64,000 nt of DNA from an uncultured Saprospiraceae bacterium (GCA_938015595.1 CALLPI010000005.1:145167-209166), one strand, 5' to 3'; numbered from the stretch's first letter, positions 1-9,500 are shown. Notes: a model not told the origin generated them from the sequence alone. Numbers and translations: made by a program.

Positions 1-756
1 AAAAACGAAATCAGGCTGATTCAGTCTCTACACCTCAAGAAGTTTCGCCAAAAATATCACAAATTTTTGGCTGAAGGTGTAAAAATAGCCCTTGAAGCAC
101 TGCAACAACCGCGCTTTCGCATTCATCTGCTGTGTGCAACGCCCGATTGGCTGCACGACTACGCCCCCCAGATAACCTCCTTGCCGGCTGCCGTCATCCG
201 CGAGGTATCCGAAATGGAACTGACCAAAATCTCCACGCTGACCACACCCAATAAAGTACTGCTAGTGCTGGATATGCCAGACAAAGCCACCCCCGAGGGC
301 TTGAGTATCCCTGGTAAGGCCTTGTTCCTGGACAACATGCAAGACCCTGGCAACCTTGGCGCCATTCTGCGCATTGCCGACTGGTTTGGCATTCCGCAGG
401 TGTTTTGTTCACCCGATAGCGTAGATGCCTTCAACCCCAAAGTTGTACAGGCTGGTATGGGCGCCTTTTTGCGCGTACAGTGCCAGGAAGTAGAATTGGC
501 CGCCTTGCGCCAAGCCAACTCGGAGCTACCCGTCCTGGGCGCCTTGCTGCAGGGTAGCAACGTTTTTGAAACAGCACTGCCCGCCCGGGGTATCTTGGTC
601 ATCGGCAACGAAAGCAAAGGCATCCGGGCTGTCAACCAGCCGCTCATTGATCTTGCGCTTTCCATTCCTCGCGCAGCCAACGGCGGTGCCGAGTCCCTCA
701 ATGCTGCCGTAGCTGCTGGTATCCTTGCCGCACTGTGGCAGCAAGCCAAAGCATAG
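1..756 (+). CDS. TrmH/SpoU-family RNA 2'-O-methyltransferase, 5' end cut by the window
   Basis: Probable SAM-dependent 2'-O-methyltransferase acting on tRNA or rRNA in the cytoplasm. The frame is open from base 1, and the residues before the first possible internal start (TTG at 67) already match the family's N-terminal substrate-binding region (N-E-x-R-L-I-Q-S-L, then K-K-F, then F-L-A-E-G). The true start therefore lies upstream of the window. The three SpoU catalytic motifs are present: DPGNLGAILR near residue 114, GNESKGI near 202 and SLNAAVAAGIL near 231. The deep trefoil-knot SAM site is inferred from these. The exact target nucleotide cannot be told from sequence. It runs in the same direction as the next three genes, with a 103-base gap before the next one. 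Confidence 0.9.
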   Translation, partial: KNEIRLIQSLHLKKFRQKYHKFLAEGVKIALEALQQPRFRIHLLCATPDWLHDYAPQITSLPAAVIREVSEMELTKISTLTTPNKVLLVLDMPDKATPEGLSIPGKALFLDNMQDPGNLGAILRIADWFGIPQVFCSPDSVDAFNPKVVQAGMGAFLRVQCQEVELAALRQANSELPVLGALLQGSNVFETALPARGILVIGNESKGIRAVNQPLIDLALSIPRAANGGAESLNAAVAAGILAALWQQAKA

Positions 757-773
757 AATGTGTTGGTCGAGCT

Positions 774-806
774 ATTTGACCTGCCAGTATAACTGAGCAA
801 GCACCC
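774..806. repeat. possible remnant of the dispersed palindromic repeat
   Basis: About 14 bases (TTTGACCTGCCA plus flanks) match the left end of the full repeat copy at 1956-2032. They are followed directly by GTATAACTGAGCAAG, which resembles the other terminus (TATACTGAGCAA) with one extra base. This is what a copy with its centre deleted could look like. The match is short, so this is a suggestion only. Confidence 0.3.
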
Positions 807-859
807 TCTTCAAACTTTCCCACAGTATTGCCTGTTGTTCAAGTGTAGTGTTTTGATCT

Positions 860-1345
860 ATGACCACTCAAGTACTTTCACAACTGCCCGACTCCGCGCG
901 CCTCTGGATTTACCAAGCCGACAGCCCCTTCCGCGAGGAAGACTTGCCTGCTCTTCGTGCCAAGTTACAGAATTTCATTCAGCAATGGACTAGCCACAAT
1001 CAACAACTTGCCGCTGCCGTGGATGTGCTACACTGCCGGTTCATCGTGTTGGCTGTGGACGAAAGCCAGGCCAGCGCCAGCGGCTGCTCCATTGATAAGT
1101 CTGTAGCTTTCCTACAATCTCTGCAAGAGGAGTATCGTACTAATCTGTTCAACCGGCTGATTTTCAGTTATCAAGATGGCAGCGAAGTCAAAAGCGTCCA
1201 CAAAGATGAATTTGCCCGACTTTACGCACAAGGTCACATCCACGATGATACACCTGTGTTTGACCCTCTCGTAGCCACCAAAGCTGACTTTGACAAAGGC
1301 TTTGTAAAGCCTCTTGGCCAAAGTTGGCATAAGCGAATGGTATAA
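860..1345 (+). CDS. conserved small protein of the Bacteroidota 'ABC transporter ATPase'-labelled family
   Basis: A 161-residue soluble protein with no signal peptide or membrane segment. It has the look of a conserved Bacteroidota family (opening R-L-W-I-Y-Q, central V-L-A-V-D-E-S, then A-S-G-C-S-I-D-K-S) that databases often label ABC transporter ATPase. No Walker A or ABC signature motif is visible, so that label is probably wrong. The SGCSIDKS segment (near residues 75-82) is the most striking block and could be a functional site. It lies between the RNA methyltransferase and a Spo0M-like gene, 18 bases before the latter, so the two may be cotranscribed. The function is unknown. Confidence 0.75.
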   Translation: MTTQVLSQLPDSARLWIYQADSPFREEDLPALRAKLQNFIQQWTSHNQQLAAAVDVLHCRFIVLAVDESQASASGCSIDKSVAFLQSLQEEYRTNLFNRLIFSYQDGSEVKSVHKDEFARLYAQGHIHDDTPVFDPLVATKADFDKGFVKPLGQSWHKRMV

Positions 1346-1363
1346 CTCAAAACTCCTCATACC

Positions 1364-1828
1364 ATGTTTGGCAAAGTAAAAAAATGGCTCGGTATTGAAG
1401 GTGTCAAAGTAGAACTCATCGCCCCAGAGGCCGTGCTCGAATCGGATGGCGTTATTGAGGGCAAAATTCGCTTTCATACCATGCACACTCAAAAGGTCTA
1501 TTCCGTTCGCATCAAGCTTGTAGAGCGCTACTCGCGAGGGCGCGGTGAAAACAAACTCGTGGACGAATACGAATTGGCCTCTACCGAACTTGTGCAAGAC
1601 ATTGAAGTGCCCCAGGACGACATTATAGAAATAGACTTCAAGCTGCCCTTCCAACTCGTTAAATCCGATATTGAAGCGCTCGGCACCAAAAATCTTCTGC
1701 TTAAGGGCATCTCCCGCCTTGCTCAGTGGTCGCGCAATGCCCACTCTACCTTCCGCCTCGAAGCCGAAGCCAAAGTACGTGGCACGGCGCTGTCTCCATT
1801 TGCGCAAAAAAATATTCTCATCAAGTAA
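1364..1828 (+). CDS. Spo0M-like (arrestin-fold) protein
   Basis: A 154-residue cytoplasmic protein resembling the sporulation-control protein Spo0M family, which adopts an arrestin-like beta-sandwich. It opens M-F-G-K-V-K-K-W-L-G-I-E-G-V-K-V-E-L and then alternates short beta-type segments. IEGKIRFH near residues 32-39 and SVRIKLVERY near 47-56 fit the strand pattern. The family normally runs from about 130 to 260 residues, so this is a short member without the C-terminal extension. Bacteroidota do not sporulate, so the role is unknown; a scaffold or stress function is only a guess. It follows the previous gene by 18 bases and is followed by a non-coding stretch holding a palindromic repeat. 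Confidence 0.65.
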   Translation: MFGKVKKWLGIEGVKVELIAPEAVLESDGVIEGKIRFHTMHTQKVYSVRIKLVERYSRGRGENKLVDEYELASTELVQDIEVPQDDIIEIDFKLPFQLVKSDIEALGTKNLLLKGISRLAQWSRNAHSTFRLEAEAKVRGTALSPFAQKNILIK

Positions 1829-1955
1829 AGCCTCGGCCCAAGGGCCAACGTTTTTGCCCCAGTTGACGTCTATATTGCTACCTTTTGATTGAAAGACTAC
1901 GCGACTTGACTCGACTGACCGACAAAATTGTCCGTGCTTGTGTTAAAGCCAACGT

Positions 1956-2032
1956 TATACTTTGACCTGCCAAGTTTTGTGCACAATATCTATCTGTAAA
2001 TCATGCATAAAAACTTGGCATTACTCAGTATA
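1956..2032 (+). repeat. dispersed palindromic repeat, copy A
   Basis: A 77-base intergenic element with ends TATACT and AGTATA and inner arms CCAAGTTTTGTGCA / TGCATAAAAACTTGG around an AT-rich loop. It shares sequence with the elements at 22397-22472 (reverse orientation), 31167-31238 (same orientation) and 39876-39943 (reverse). It lies just upstream of the cytochrome c peroxidase gene. Confidence 0.85.
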
Positions 2033-2035
2033 AGA

Positions 2036-2054
2036 TGATTTCTGCTCGAAATCA
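2036..2054. promoter_or_regulatory. short perfect inverted repeat upstream of the peroxidase gene
   Basis: TGATTTC and GAAATCA form perfect 7-base arms around a 5-base loop, starting 4 bases after repeat copy A and ending 46 bases before the ATG at 2101. It could be an operator or an mRNA hairpin. It is too short to be decisive. Confidence 0.35.
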
Positions 2055-2100
2055 GTTGTAAACTTTGAAAAAATATTTTCTCACCCAACCCTGCTTGGTT

Positions 2101-3273
2101 ATGAAAACTACTACGCTTATCTTCTTCCTGGCGCTTGGCTTTTTGCTCACAGCTTGCATCCCTGATCGCGCCGATGTTCAGGCACAGTATTACACACCGG
2201 ACGAACTGCGCACCCTGCAAGCCCGGCTCAAACTGCCTGCTCAGGTAGATGAATACAGCTTCGACTTCATAAAAGTATCTAACGCCAAGGCAACTCTGGG
2301 GCGAGTGCTGTTCTACGATAAGCAACTCTCTCACAACAACAGTGTGTCGTGCGCTTCCTGCCACAAGCAAGACGCTGCTTTTTCTGATACCCGCGCCAAA
2401 AGCGTAGGCTTCAATGGCCAGGAGACCAAGCGGAACTCCATCCCGTTGGCGGCTTCGGCCAATTTTATCACTTCTTATGGTGGGGGTGGCTCGCTTGCTT
2501 TTACAAACAACCCCCACAGTCCTCCTGGGCGTCCTTTAACCCTTGGATTCCTCTGGGATGAGCGCGCTCGCAGTATTCAGGAGCAAAGCATTTTGGCCAT
2601 CACCGACCCTCTGGAAATGGGCATGGCCATAGCCGACCTCTCTGTTAAGCTCTCCCGAGAACCGCACTATTCTATCCTCTTTCGCAAGGCATACGGCGAC
2701 GAGCGCATCACCCCTGAGCGCATCACCGAAGCCCTGCAGGAGTTTCTACATGGCATTGTATCAGTCAACTCCAAGTTTGACCGCAATCTGCAAATGCATG
2801 GTAGATCTCCTGATGTTGACTTCAGTGGTTTTTCTTCTTTAGAAAACTCAGGCAAAGCTATCTACATGCTGCATTGTAGTCATTGTCATGGTATAGATAT
2901 GACCACGCCAGTGATGCGCGTAGCCAATAACGGTCTGGATCTGGTATCGGAGGATAAAGGTGTAGGGGGTATTACCAATAAAGCCTCTGACATGGGCTTA
3001 TTTAAAGTGCCTTTTCTGCGCAACGTTGCCTTGACTGCTCCTTACATGCACGATGGTAGGTTCAATACCCTTGAGGAAGTGGTAGAGCACTACAACTCTG
3101 GTGTAAAAATGCACCCCAACTTGCATCCATTATTGCATGACCCAGCACAACCAAACACGCCCAAGCGCCTCCACCTGAATACAACTGACAAAGCGGCGCT
3201 GGTAGCCTTTCTGCACACGCTTACTGACGATTCCACCATTCGGCACAGCCGTTTCTCCGACCCGTTCAAGTAG
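2101..3273 (+). CDS. di-haem cytochrome c peroxidase / MauG-family lipoprotein
   Basis: Predicted periplasmic peroxidase reducing H2O2 with electrons from c-type cytochromes, or a MauG-like oxidase. The chosen ATG opens a lipoprotein signal (M-K-T-T-T, hydrophobic core, lipobox L-L-T-A-C near residue 17); a TTG 12 codons earlier would bury this signal. Two CxxCH haem sites are visible: CASCHK in the first half (near residue 84) and CSHCHG in the second (near residue 260). The C-terminal segment with FLRNVALTAPYMHDGRF carries the conserved histidine/methionine region typical of the family. The length of 390 residues is normal. It stands alone, converging on the TolC-like gene. An imperfect dispersed repeat and a short inverted repeat lie upstream. 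Confidence 0.88.
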   Translation: MKTTTLIFFLALGFLLTACIPDRADVQAQYYTPDELRTLQARLKLPAQVDEYSFDFIKVSNAKATLGRVLFYDKQLSHNNSVSCASCHKQDAAFSDTRAKSVGFNGQETKRNSIPLAASANFITSYGGGGSLAFTNNPHSPPGRPLTLGFLWDERARSIQEQSILAITDPLEMGMAIADLSVKLSREPHYSILFRKAYGDERITPERITEALQEFLHGIVSVNSKFDRNLQMHGRSPDVDFSGFSSLENSGKAIYMLHCSHCHGIDMTTPVMRVANNGLDLVSEDKGVGGITNKASDMGLFKVPFLRNVALTAPYMHDGRFNTLEEVVEHYNSGVKMHPNLHPLLHDPAQPNTPKRLHLNTTDKAALVAFLHTLTDDSTIRHSRFSDPFK

Positions 3274-3308
3274 GACTGCATTATCGCGGCTATTCATCGC
3301 AGATTTAC

Positions 3309-4745
3309 TTAGAATACCTGCCCTGTAGCCCAATCCAAGCCAATCCGCTGTTTGCGGTATTCGGCCTGCATTTTGAGGAGTTTTAGGCGGCCTTCAATGA
3401 GTTTTTGCTCACGTGCATTGATGAGAAAGATGGAACTGTCGCCCAAATCGAAGCGAACAATTTCGGCCTCGAGCATGCGGCTGAAGTTGCTGACCATATC
3501 GTTTAGGAGGGACACCTGCCGGCGGGCATTGTCAAGGGCATTGTAGTAGCTGCGCACTTTGTTTTCCACTTCGAGGCGTTTTTGCTGGAGTTCGAGGCTG
3601 GTATCGAGGATTTTGAGCCTGGTCAATTCCAGTTTGCCGCGTTCCTTGCGCAGAAAGATGGGGAGGCTGAACTGTAGCCCCCACTTGTAGTTTTGTAAGA
3701 AGAGATTGGCCAGGCCGTTGTCGCCAGCGGGGGAGTAGAGGAAGTTAGTGCCGTTGCCCAGGAAGTTGTACTCCACGTCGAGACGAGGCTTGAGTTGTTC
3801 TGCTGCCAGGCGGCGCTCTACGTCGAGCATACTGACTTTGATTTGGTAAAACTTTATTAAGGGGTGCCGTTGCATGGCCAACTCTACAAAGGTTTCAGCT
3901 GGCGGCAGTGGCATGGCGGTATCGCTGTTGTCAAGCAAGGGGGGGCGTAGGTTATCAGTTATTTCCAGGGGGGTATTGTTTTCCCACCAAAGGAAGTTGG
4001 AGAGGGCGAGGCTGGCGTTGAGGTAGTCCACGTCAGCGTCGTAGAGTTCACTAAGGCGGGTTTGCACCAGAATGAAGGCTTCGAGGGTATCAATGGCGGG
4101 TTTGTCGCCTTGCATGAAACTTTCCACTAGGCCGCGCTGTCGTACCAGAGCAAGGTCGAGGGCTTGCTGTATAGCCAGGCGTTGGTTGTAGGTCAGCGCC
4201 CAGTTCCAATATACTTTGGCGGCGTCGAGAAAGAGGTTATTGAGGATGTTTTGGCGGGTAGCTTCATTGCTTTGAGCAAAGAGGCGCGCTTGTTGTAGGG
4301 CGGCGCGGCGTTCGTCAATGATCAGACCCTGCCCCAGGGTAGCTTTTAGCCCTAGGATAGCTTGGCCTGCTGCAGGCAGTTTGTGCTCTGGGTCTACGTT
4401 GATGCCGGTGGCTGTCTGGAAGGCGGCTTTCAGCTCAAGACCATACCAGGTGGGTATTTTGAGGCCGCTGTTGCCGAAAGTGAAGTATTCGTCGTTGCCG
4501 AAGGATTTTTGCTCCCAGTCGGAATAGAGTTTAGGGTCGAAAAGGCCTCTGGCCATGCGCATGTTGGCGCGCGCTTGGTTGTCAAGCAGACCAGCTTGTC
4601 GGGCTACGGGGTGGTACGAGGCTACCCACTCGAGAAATTCCTCCTGAGTGAACACGCGGGCAGTGTCACTGCCTTGGGCCTGCGCTGCTGGCCACAGAAA
4701 AGAAGAAAAAATGAAGACCAAGCATAAATATTTGCTGCTCCACAT
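3309..4745 (-). CDS. TolC-family outer membrane protein (first of three)
   Basis: An outer membrane channel-tunnel protein expected to work with an inner-membrane pump and an adaptor. I start at the methionine giving a clean signal peptide (M-W-S-S-K-Y, hydrophobic core, cleavage after A-Q-A-Q), giving 478 residues; the frame stays open for 30 more upstream codons that do not look secretory. The mature part shows the family pattern of two long helical repeats rich in Q, R, A and L, with paired coiled-coil stretches around residues 150-230 and 370-450. It lies 383 bases from the RND gene and so is not clearly part of that operon. Its partner pump is unknown; the C39 exporter at 14-16 kb also lacks a TolC neighbour. 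Confidence 0.85.
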   Translation of the reverse strand: MWSSKYLCLVFIFSSFLWPAAQAQGSDTARVFTQEEFLEWVASYHPVARQAGLLDNQARANMRMARGLFDPKLYSDWEQKSFGNDEYFTFGNSGLKIPTWYGLELKAAFQTATGINVDPEHKLPAAGQAILGLKATLGQGLIIDERRAALQQARLFAQSNEATRQNILNNLFLDAAKVYWNWALTYNQRLAIQQALDLALVRQRGLVESFMQGDKPAIDTLEAFILVQTRLSELYDADVDYLNASLALSNFLWWENNTPLEITDNLRPPLLDNSDTAMPLPPAETFVELAMQRHPLIKFYQIKVSMLDVERRLAAEQLKPRLDVEYNFLGNGTNFLYSPAGDNGLANLFLQNYKWGLQFSLPIFLRKERGKLELTRLKILDTSLELQQKRLEVENKVRSYYNALDNARRQVSLLNDMVSNFSRMLEAEIVRFDLGDSSIFLINAREQKLIEGRLKLLKMQAEYRKQRIGLDWATGQVF

Positions 4746-5128
4746 AGGCATACAAGTTGCTTTTGAAAAAGCCATACCTATAAAGCGTACATTAGCTGTA
4801 AATGTTCTTGTTGCGGGTATAGATAGCCGTGACACTGCGAATCATCAAGAGCCTATCTCATACGCAACAGAGCTTACGGCAGGGGCATGCTACCTGATAA
4901 ATGCCTGCAAAGGAGTACCTTGTAAAAGGAGAGTGCTCTGCTCAGCATGGCTTCGTAGTTCCTTCTTCTCTACCAGGCAATGCAAATCTGGTAGGATTTT
5001 TACAACAAGATGGGCAGGAAGGCCCTCATAGCCGGAGATCTTGCAAGCCTTGCCTAAAAAGGCGGCCATTTCATGCCCGGATGGAGCTCACCTGCCCAAT
5101 CATTTATTTCATCTGCCTTAACCACCCC
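4746..5128. other. 383-base non-coding stretch
   Basis: Lies between the RND pump gene end and the TolC-like gene start, both on the minus strand. Frames on either strand are short, without recognisable domains. It presumably contains the promoter of the TolC-like gene, but I see no convincing TTTG / TAnnTTTG pair and no strong terminator hairpin. Confidence 0.5.
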
Positions 5129-8100
5129 TCACACACCCACTTCTTCGGGTTTTGGTTGACCATTAGGTGCAGGTAAAATATTGTGGTGGCCGTGCTCCAG
5201 TAGGTAGTTTTCAATAGGGAGTGTACCTAGGCGCTTCTGGCGGCGGATGTCGCCTTTGATCCAGTCCACAATATAATATACTACTGGCACTACTACGAGC
5301 GTGAGCAGCATGGAGCTAGAGAGGCCGCCAATGAGCGCCCAGGCCAGGCCGTTTTTCCATTCGGCGCCAGCACCTTTGGCCAGGGCAATAGGCATCATGC
5401 CAAATACCATGGCAATGGTGGTCATGAGAATAGGGCGCAAGCGGATACGACCGGCGAGAATGAGCGAATCAAAAGTGCCATAGCCTTCGGCCTTCATCTG
5501 GTTAGCAAAGTCCACTAGCAGGATGGCGTTTTTGCCCACCAAACCCACCAGCATGATGATGCCCACGATGGAGAAGATGTCCAGTGTCTGCATGGTGAGG
5601 GCCATGGCTAGCAGAGCACCTACAATGGCTACCGGGATAGAAAACAGTACCACGAAGGGATACACCCAGTTGTCGTACAAGGCTACCATAATGAGATAGA
5701 CAAACAATATGGCCGAAAGAAAGGCAATACCCAGGCTGCCAAAGCCCTCTTCCTGGGCTCTGAGGTCGCCGTCATAGGCGATGGACACTCCCGTGGGCGG
5801 CGGGTTCTGGGCAATGATGGCCTTAATTTCGCTGCCTACTGTGCCAGCGGGGCGGCCCAGTACCTTGGACTTCACCGTCACGGCAGCAGCGCGATCTTTG
5901 CGCTCCAGTTGGGAGGGGCCGGTGGTTTGGGTGATGGTGGCAAACTGGTCGAGACGGATGATTTCGCCGCGTGTATTGACAAAGCTCAACTGTGCAATAT
6001 CGGCTACGCTTCGGCGGTCGAAGGCGTCCAGTTTCACGTTGATGTCGTATTCGTTGGCGCCATCGCGGAACTTGGCATTGGTGTTGCCCGAAAAAGCGGT
6101 TTGCATGGTAGCACCCACAATTTGCATATTCAGCCCCAGTTCGGCCATGCGCTCGCGGTTGACGCGCACGTCAATTTCGGGGTTACCCTCTTTTACGCTC
6201 AGTTCTGCCTCCAGCGTGCCAGGCACTTTTTTGGTTTCTTCTAGCAGGAAATTAGCGTACTGCATGGCATCTTCCAGCCGGGCAGCGCTCACAATTACCT
6301 GAATGGGGGCTTCGTCAGCTCCGCCAAAGAAGCTCACCAAGTTGGTGCTGACTTTGACGCCGGGCATTTGGCGCTCCAGTTCATTGCGCAAGCGGCTGGC
6401 ATACACATCAGAGCGTACACCTTGGCGTTGATCGAGGGGTACCATCTTTACCTGGATTTCGGCCAGGTAGGGAGTGCTCTGTCCGCCCAGCAGGCCGGTA
6501 GTACGGCCTACATTGGTGAAGATGTTGGTTACTTCAGGTTTGTCGGCCAGCAGGCGTTCTACCTTTTGTGCGGCCAGGTTGGTCTCCTTAAGGGTGGCCG
6601 ACTTGGGTAGCTCTACCTGGATGATGAACTCGCCGCGGTCGCTATTGCCAAAGAAAGCCGTACCGATGAACCCACCGCCCACCAGGGCAAAAGAGCTAAA
6701 AAATAGTACTGCATTAGTGATGAGCACGATAGCCTTGTGCCTCAGTGACCACTTCAGTAGGCGGGTGTAGGCTTCAGTCAGGTTGATCAGCCCTTTTTCA
6801 AAAGCCAGGAAAAAGCGACCAATAAAACTTTTGCCGCTGAGATTGGTCACTTTAGCAAAACGTGAAGCCAGCATGGGCGTGATGGTAAAGGATACGAATA
6901 AACTCATAAGCGTGGAAAATACCACTACCCAGGCAAACTGCCCCATGATGTTGCCTACGATACCACCTGAGAGTGCCAGTGGCACAAACACCACTACGTC
7001 CACCAAGGTGATGGATAGGGCCGTGAAGCCAATTTCATTGCGGCCATCAAGGGCGGCTATACGGCGATTTTTGCCCATTTCCATGTGACGGTATATGTTT
7101 TCGAGCACCACAATGCTGTCGTCCACCAGGATACCCACCACAAGGGACATAGCCAGCAGCGTCATCAGGTTGAGGGTAAACCCAAAAAGGTACATGCCTA
7201 TGAAAGTGGATACCAGAGAGGCCGGAATAGCCACCATGATGATGAGTGAGTTGCGGATAGTGTGCAAGAACACAAGCATGACCAGGGCTACCAGTACAAT
7301 AGCCAGGCCGAGGTCATGGATCACGGCGTCCACAGCTTCGTTGGTGAAATCGGTGGAGTCGTTGCCGATTTCAAAGCTGAGTTGTTGGGCTTTGTACTGT
7401 TCTTTGAGTTTATTCATTTCGGCCTTGATACCTGCTGATACCGCTACGGCGTTGGCATCGTTTTGTTTTTGTATGAGGATGCCAATAGAACTGCGTCCAT
7501 TGAGGCGGTTGAGGTCCTCGGGGTCTTTTTGCACGTCTTGTACTTCGGCCACATCGGCCAGCTTGATAGAGACGCCGTTGGGCAAGGTGAATAGCGAGAG
7601 GTTGCGCAGGTCGTCTAGGGTTTGGAGTTTGCCGGCCAGGCGCACCAGGATTTGCTCTTGCTCGCTTTTGATTTTGCCGGTAGGGAAATCCAGGTTGGCT
7701 GCTTGCAAGGCCTGGACGATCTGCAGCAAGGACAAGTTGTTTTGTTCCAGCTTGTTGCGATTGACTTGCACCTGTATTTCGCGCTCCTGGCCGCCTACCA
7801 GCGTCACTTGGCCCACGCCTTCTACGCGGGAAAGTGCTGGCTTCACGCGGTTTTTCATCAGGTCGTACAGCTCGGCAGGTGCGAGGTTGGCATTGCCAGC
7901 TATGCTCATGATGGGGAATTCGTCGGAGGCAAACTTGGAGATGACTGGCGCTTTGGCATCTGCCGGCAGGGTGGCCTGAATGGCATTGATCTTGCGCTGT
8001 ACTTCTTGCAGCGACAGGTCTATTTTGGTGTTTTGCTTGAACTGAATGATAACCGACGATAGCCCCTCGAATGATGTAGAACGTATACCTGAGATTTTCT

Positions 8101-8323
8101 CCACGCCCGACACTGCATCTTCGATAGGCTTGGTGAGGTTATTTTCTACTTCTGCCGGCGAGGCGCCTGGGTAAACGGTAGAAATGAAGATGATGGGTGC
8201 AGAAAACTTGGGGATTAGCTCGTAGCTTAGCTTAGAGTACGAGATCAAGCCCAGGATGCCCAGCACCAGGAAGATAACGATGATAAGCGAGGGGCGCTTA
8301 ATGGCTATTTCTGTAATGGACAT
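5129..8323 (-). CDS. RND efflux pump, inner membrane permease (HAE1/AcrB type)
   Basis: A 1064-residue proton-driven RND transporter. The N-terminus (M-S-I-T-E-I-A-I-K-R-P) leads into the first membrane helix and the porter-domain block YPGASPAEVENNLTKPIEDA. The proton-relay aspartate pair sits in GILVDDSIVVLENIYRHMEM in the fourth membrane helix, and a second set of helices near the C-terminus ends in GMMPIALAKGAGAEWKNGLA. Twelve transmembrane segments in two clusters around two large periplasmic loops fit the family, as does the length. It is the last gene of the tetR-tolC-MFP-RND operon, 51 bases after the adaptor. Substrates (drugs, detergents, metabolites) cannot be told from sequence; the sequence is HAE1-like rather than metal-type. 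Confidence 0.93.
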   Translation of the reverse strand: MSITEIAIKRPSLIIVIFLVLGILGLISYSKLSYELIPKFSAPIIFISTVYPGASPAEVENNLTKPIEDAVSGVEKISGIRSTSFEGLSSVIIQFKQNTKIDLSLQEVQRKINAIQATLPADAKAPVISKFASDEFPIMSIAGNANLAPAELYDLMKNRVKPALSRVEGVGQVTLVGGQEREIQVQVNRNKLEQNNLSLLQIVQALQAANLDFPTGKIKSEQEQILVRLAGKLQTLDDLRNLSLFTLPNGVSIKLADVAEVQDVQKDPEDLNRLNGRSSIGILIQKQNDANAVAVSAGIKAEMNKLKEQYKAQQLSFEIGNDSTDFTNEAVDAVIHDLGLAIVLVALVMLVFLHTIRNSLIIMVAIPASLVSTFIGMYLFGFTLNLMTLLAMSLVVGILVDDSIVVLENIYRHMEMGKNRRIAALDGRNEIGFTALSITLVDVVVFVPLALSGGIVGNIMGQFAWVVVFSTLMSLFVSFTITPMLASRFAKVTNLSGKSFIGRFFLAFEKGLINLTEAYTRLLKWSLRHKAIVLITNAVLFFSSFALVGGGFIGTAFFGNSDRGEFIIQVELPKSATLKETNLAAQKVERLLADKPEVTNIFTNVGRTTGLLGGQSTPYLAEIQVKMVPLDQRQGVRSDVYASRLRNELERQMPGVKVSTNLVSFFGGADEAPIQVIVSAARLEDAMQYANFLLEETKKVPGTLEAELSVKEGNPEIDVRVNRERMAELGLNMQIVGATMQTAFSGNTNAKFRDGANEYDINVKLDAFDRRSVADIAQLSFVNTRGEIIRLDQFATITQTTGPSQLERKDRAAAVTVKSKVLGRPAGTVGSEIKAIIAQNPPPTGVSIAYDGDLRAQEEGFGSLGIAFLSAILFVYLIMVALYDNWVYPFVVLFSIPVAIVGALLAMALTMQTLDIFSIVGIIMLVGLVGKNAILLVDFANQMKAEGYGTFDSLILAGRIRLRPILMTTIAMVFGMMPIALAKGAGAEWKNGLAWALIGGLSSSMLLTLVVVPVVYYIVDWIKGDIRRQKRLGTLPIENYLLEHGHHNILPAPNGQPKPEEVGV

Positions 8324-8374
8324 GGTACTACAATTGTTGGGTGAAGAAAAGGAAGATACGGGTGCGGCATGGCA

Positions 8375-9460
8375 TCAGCGTTGCGAGGTTTGAATGGGTT
8401 CGCCTTCTACTTTGGTACCGTCTTCGAGGTTGATCTGGCCAGCAGTGACTATCACCTCGCCCTCGGAAAGGCCATTGAGTACAGCTACAAAGTCGCCGTA
8501 GATATTGCCCAGCTCTACTTTTTTGAGGTGGGCGGTGCCATTTTCTACGACAAATACGCGGGCATCGCGCACGCTACCCACTATGGCTTCGCGGGGCAAG
8601 GCCAGTACGTTGACAGAGCGCCCGCTGCTGAAAAAGGCGTGTCCGTTCATACCAGCTTTGAGGGGTGAGTCGGAGGGGTTGTTCAGCTCAATTTCCACCA
8701 GGAAGCGCTTGGTGTTGTCGGACTTCACAGCAATATAAGTCACCTCTCCGGTGAAGCGACGCTCGGGGTAGAGGTCAGCGGAGACTTGCACTTTTTGCCC
8801 GAGTTTGACTTGTACAACTTCTTCTTCGCGCAAGTTGGCCTGAAATTTGAGCCGGCCAATGTAGGTGATTTGTAAAATGGGCATACCGGGGCCGATGTAG
8901 GCGCCTTTTTCCACCGTCTTGCCTGATACCACGCCAGCAATGGGAGCTTTGACCACTGTAAGGGCGAGTTGTTTTTCAAGGCCTCGAATCTGGGCCTTGA
9001 GGTTTTCTACTCCAATTTCGGCATCGCTGACCTGCTGTTGAGTCACACCGCCGTCGCCTACTAAATTGCGCAGGCGCTGGAGGTCGTTTTCGGCTTTTTT
9101 TAGATTCACTTTGGTAATATCAAGCTGATTTTTGAGCAAGTCGTTGTCCACCGCCAATATGATGGCGCCTTCCGATACGAAAGAGCCGTTCTTGACATTG
9201 AGCTGAGTAATACGTCCTTGTACATCAGATACCAGCGAGAGTTCTTTGTAAGGCTGAAACACGCCCGGTACATCGAAGTCGGCGCGTACATCGCGACGGC
9301 CTACGGTAGCAGTTTTCACCGGAATGACATCATTGCGCTCCTGAGCCAATTGCGCTTGTGCTTCGATCACTTGCTTGTTCTGGCCAAGTTTCCATACAAT
9401 AGCTGCCAGTATGGCGACAGTGCCTAACAGGCCAGTAGCTATGCGAAGGAATTTTTTCAT
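8375..9460 (-). CDS. RND efflux periplasmic adaptor (membrane fusion protein)
   Basis: Periplasmic adaptor linking the RND pump to TolC. I start at MKKFLRIATG, which gives an N-terminal membrane anchor and 361 residues; 26 earlier in-frame codons overlap the end of the upstream tolC gene and look non-coding. The lipoyl halves are recognisable (strand GRITQLNVKNGSFVSEG near residue 78 and VVKAPIAGVVSGKTVEKG near 165), separated by a helical hairpin rich in K, L and Q. A beta-barrel and membrane-proximal domain follow (LREEEVVQVKLGQKVQ). Third gene of the operon; order adaptor then pump is standard. Confidence 0.92.
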   Translation of the reverse strand: MKKFLRIATGLLGTVAILAAIVWKLGQNKQVIEAQAQLAQERNDVIPVKTATVGRRDVRADFDVPGVFQPYKELSLVSDVQGRITQLNVKNGSFVSEGAIILAVDNDLLKNQLDITKVNLKKAENDLQRLRNLVGDGGVTQQQVSDAEIGVENLKAQIRGLEKQLALTVVKAPIAGVVSGKTVEKGAYIGPGMPILQITYIGRLKFQANLREEEVVQVKLGQKVQVSADLYPERRFTGEVTYIAVKSDNTKRFLVEIELNNPSDSPLKAGMNGHAFFSSGRSVNVLALPREAIVGSVRDARVFVVENGTAHLKKVELGNIYGDFVAVLNGLSEGEVIVTAGQINLEDGTKVEGEPIQTSQR

Positions 9461-9500
9461 GATTGGAAATTTTTTAATTGTCGGGTGAAGAAAATTAAGA

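Noticed and set aside
1112..1807. 231-codon antisense frame across the Spo0M-like gene
   Set aside because: Spans two sense genes, no domain, composition fits a shadow frame.
7095..7979. Open frame of 294 codons antisense to the RND pump
   Set aside because: Unusual composition rich in S, R, T and M, no domains, lies wholly inside a secure gene.
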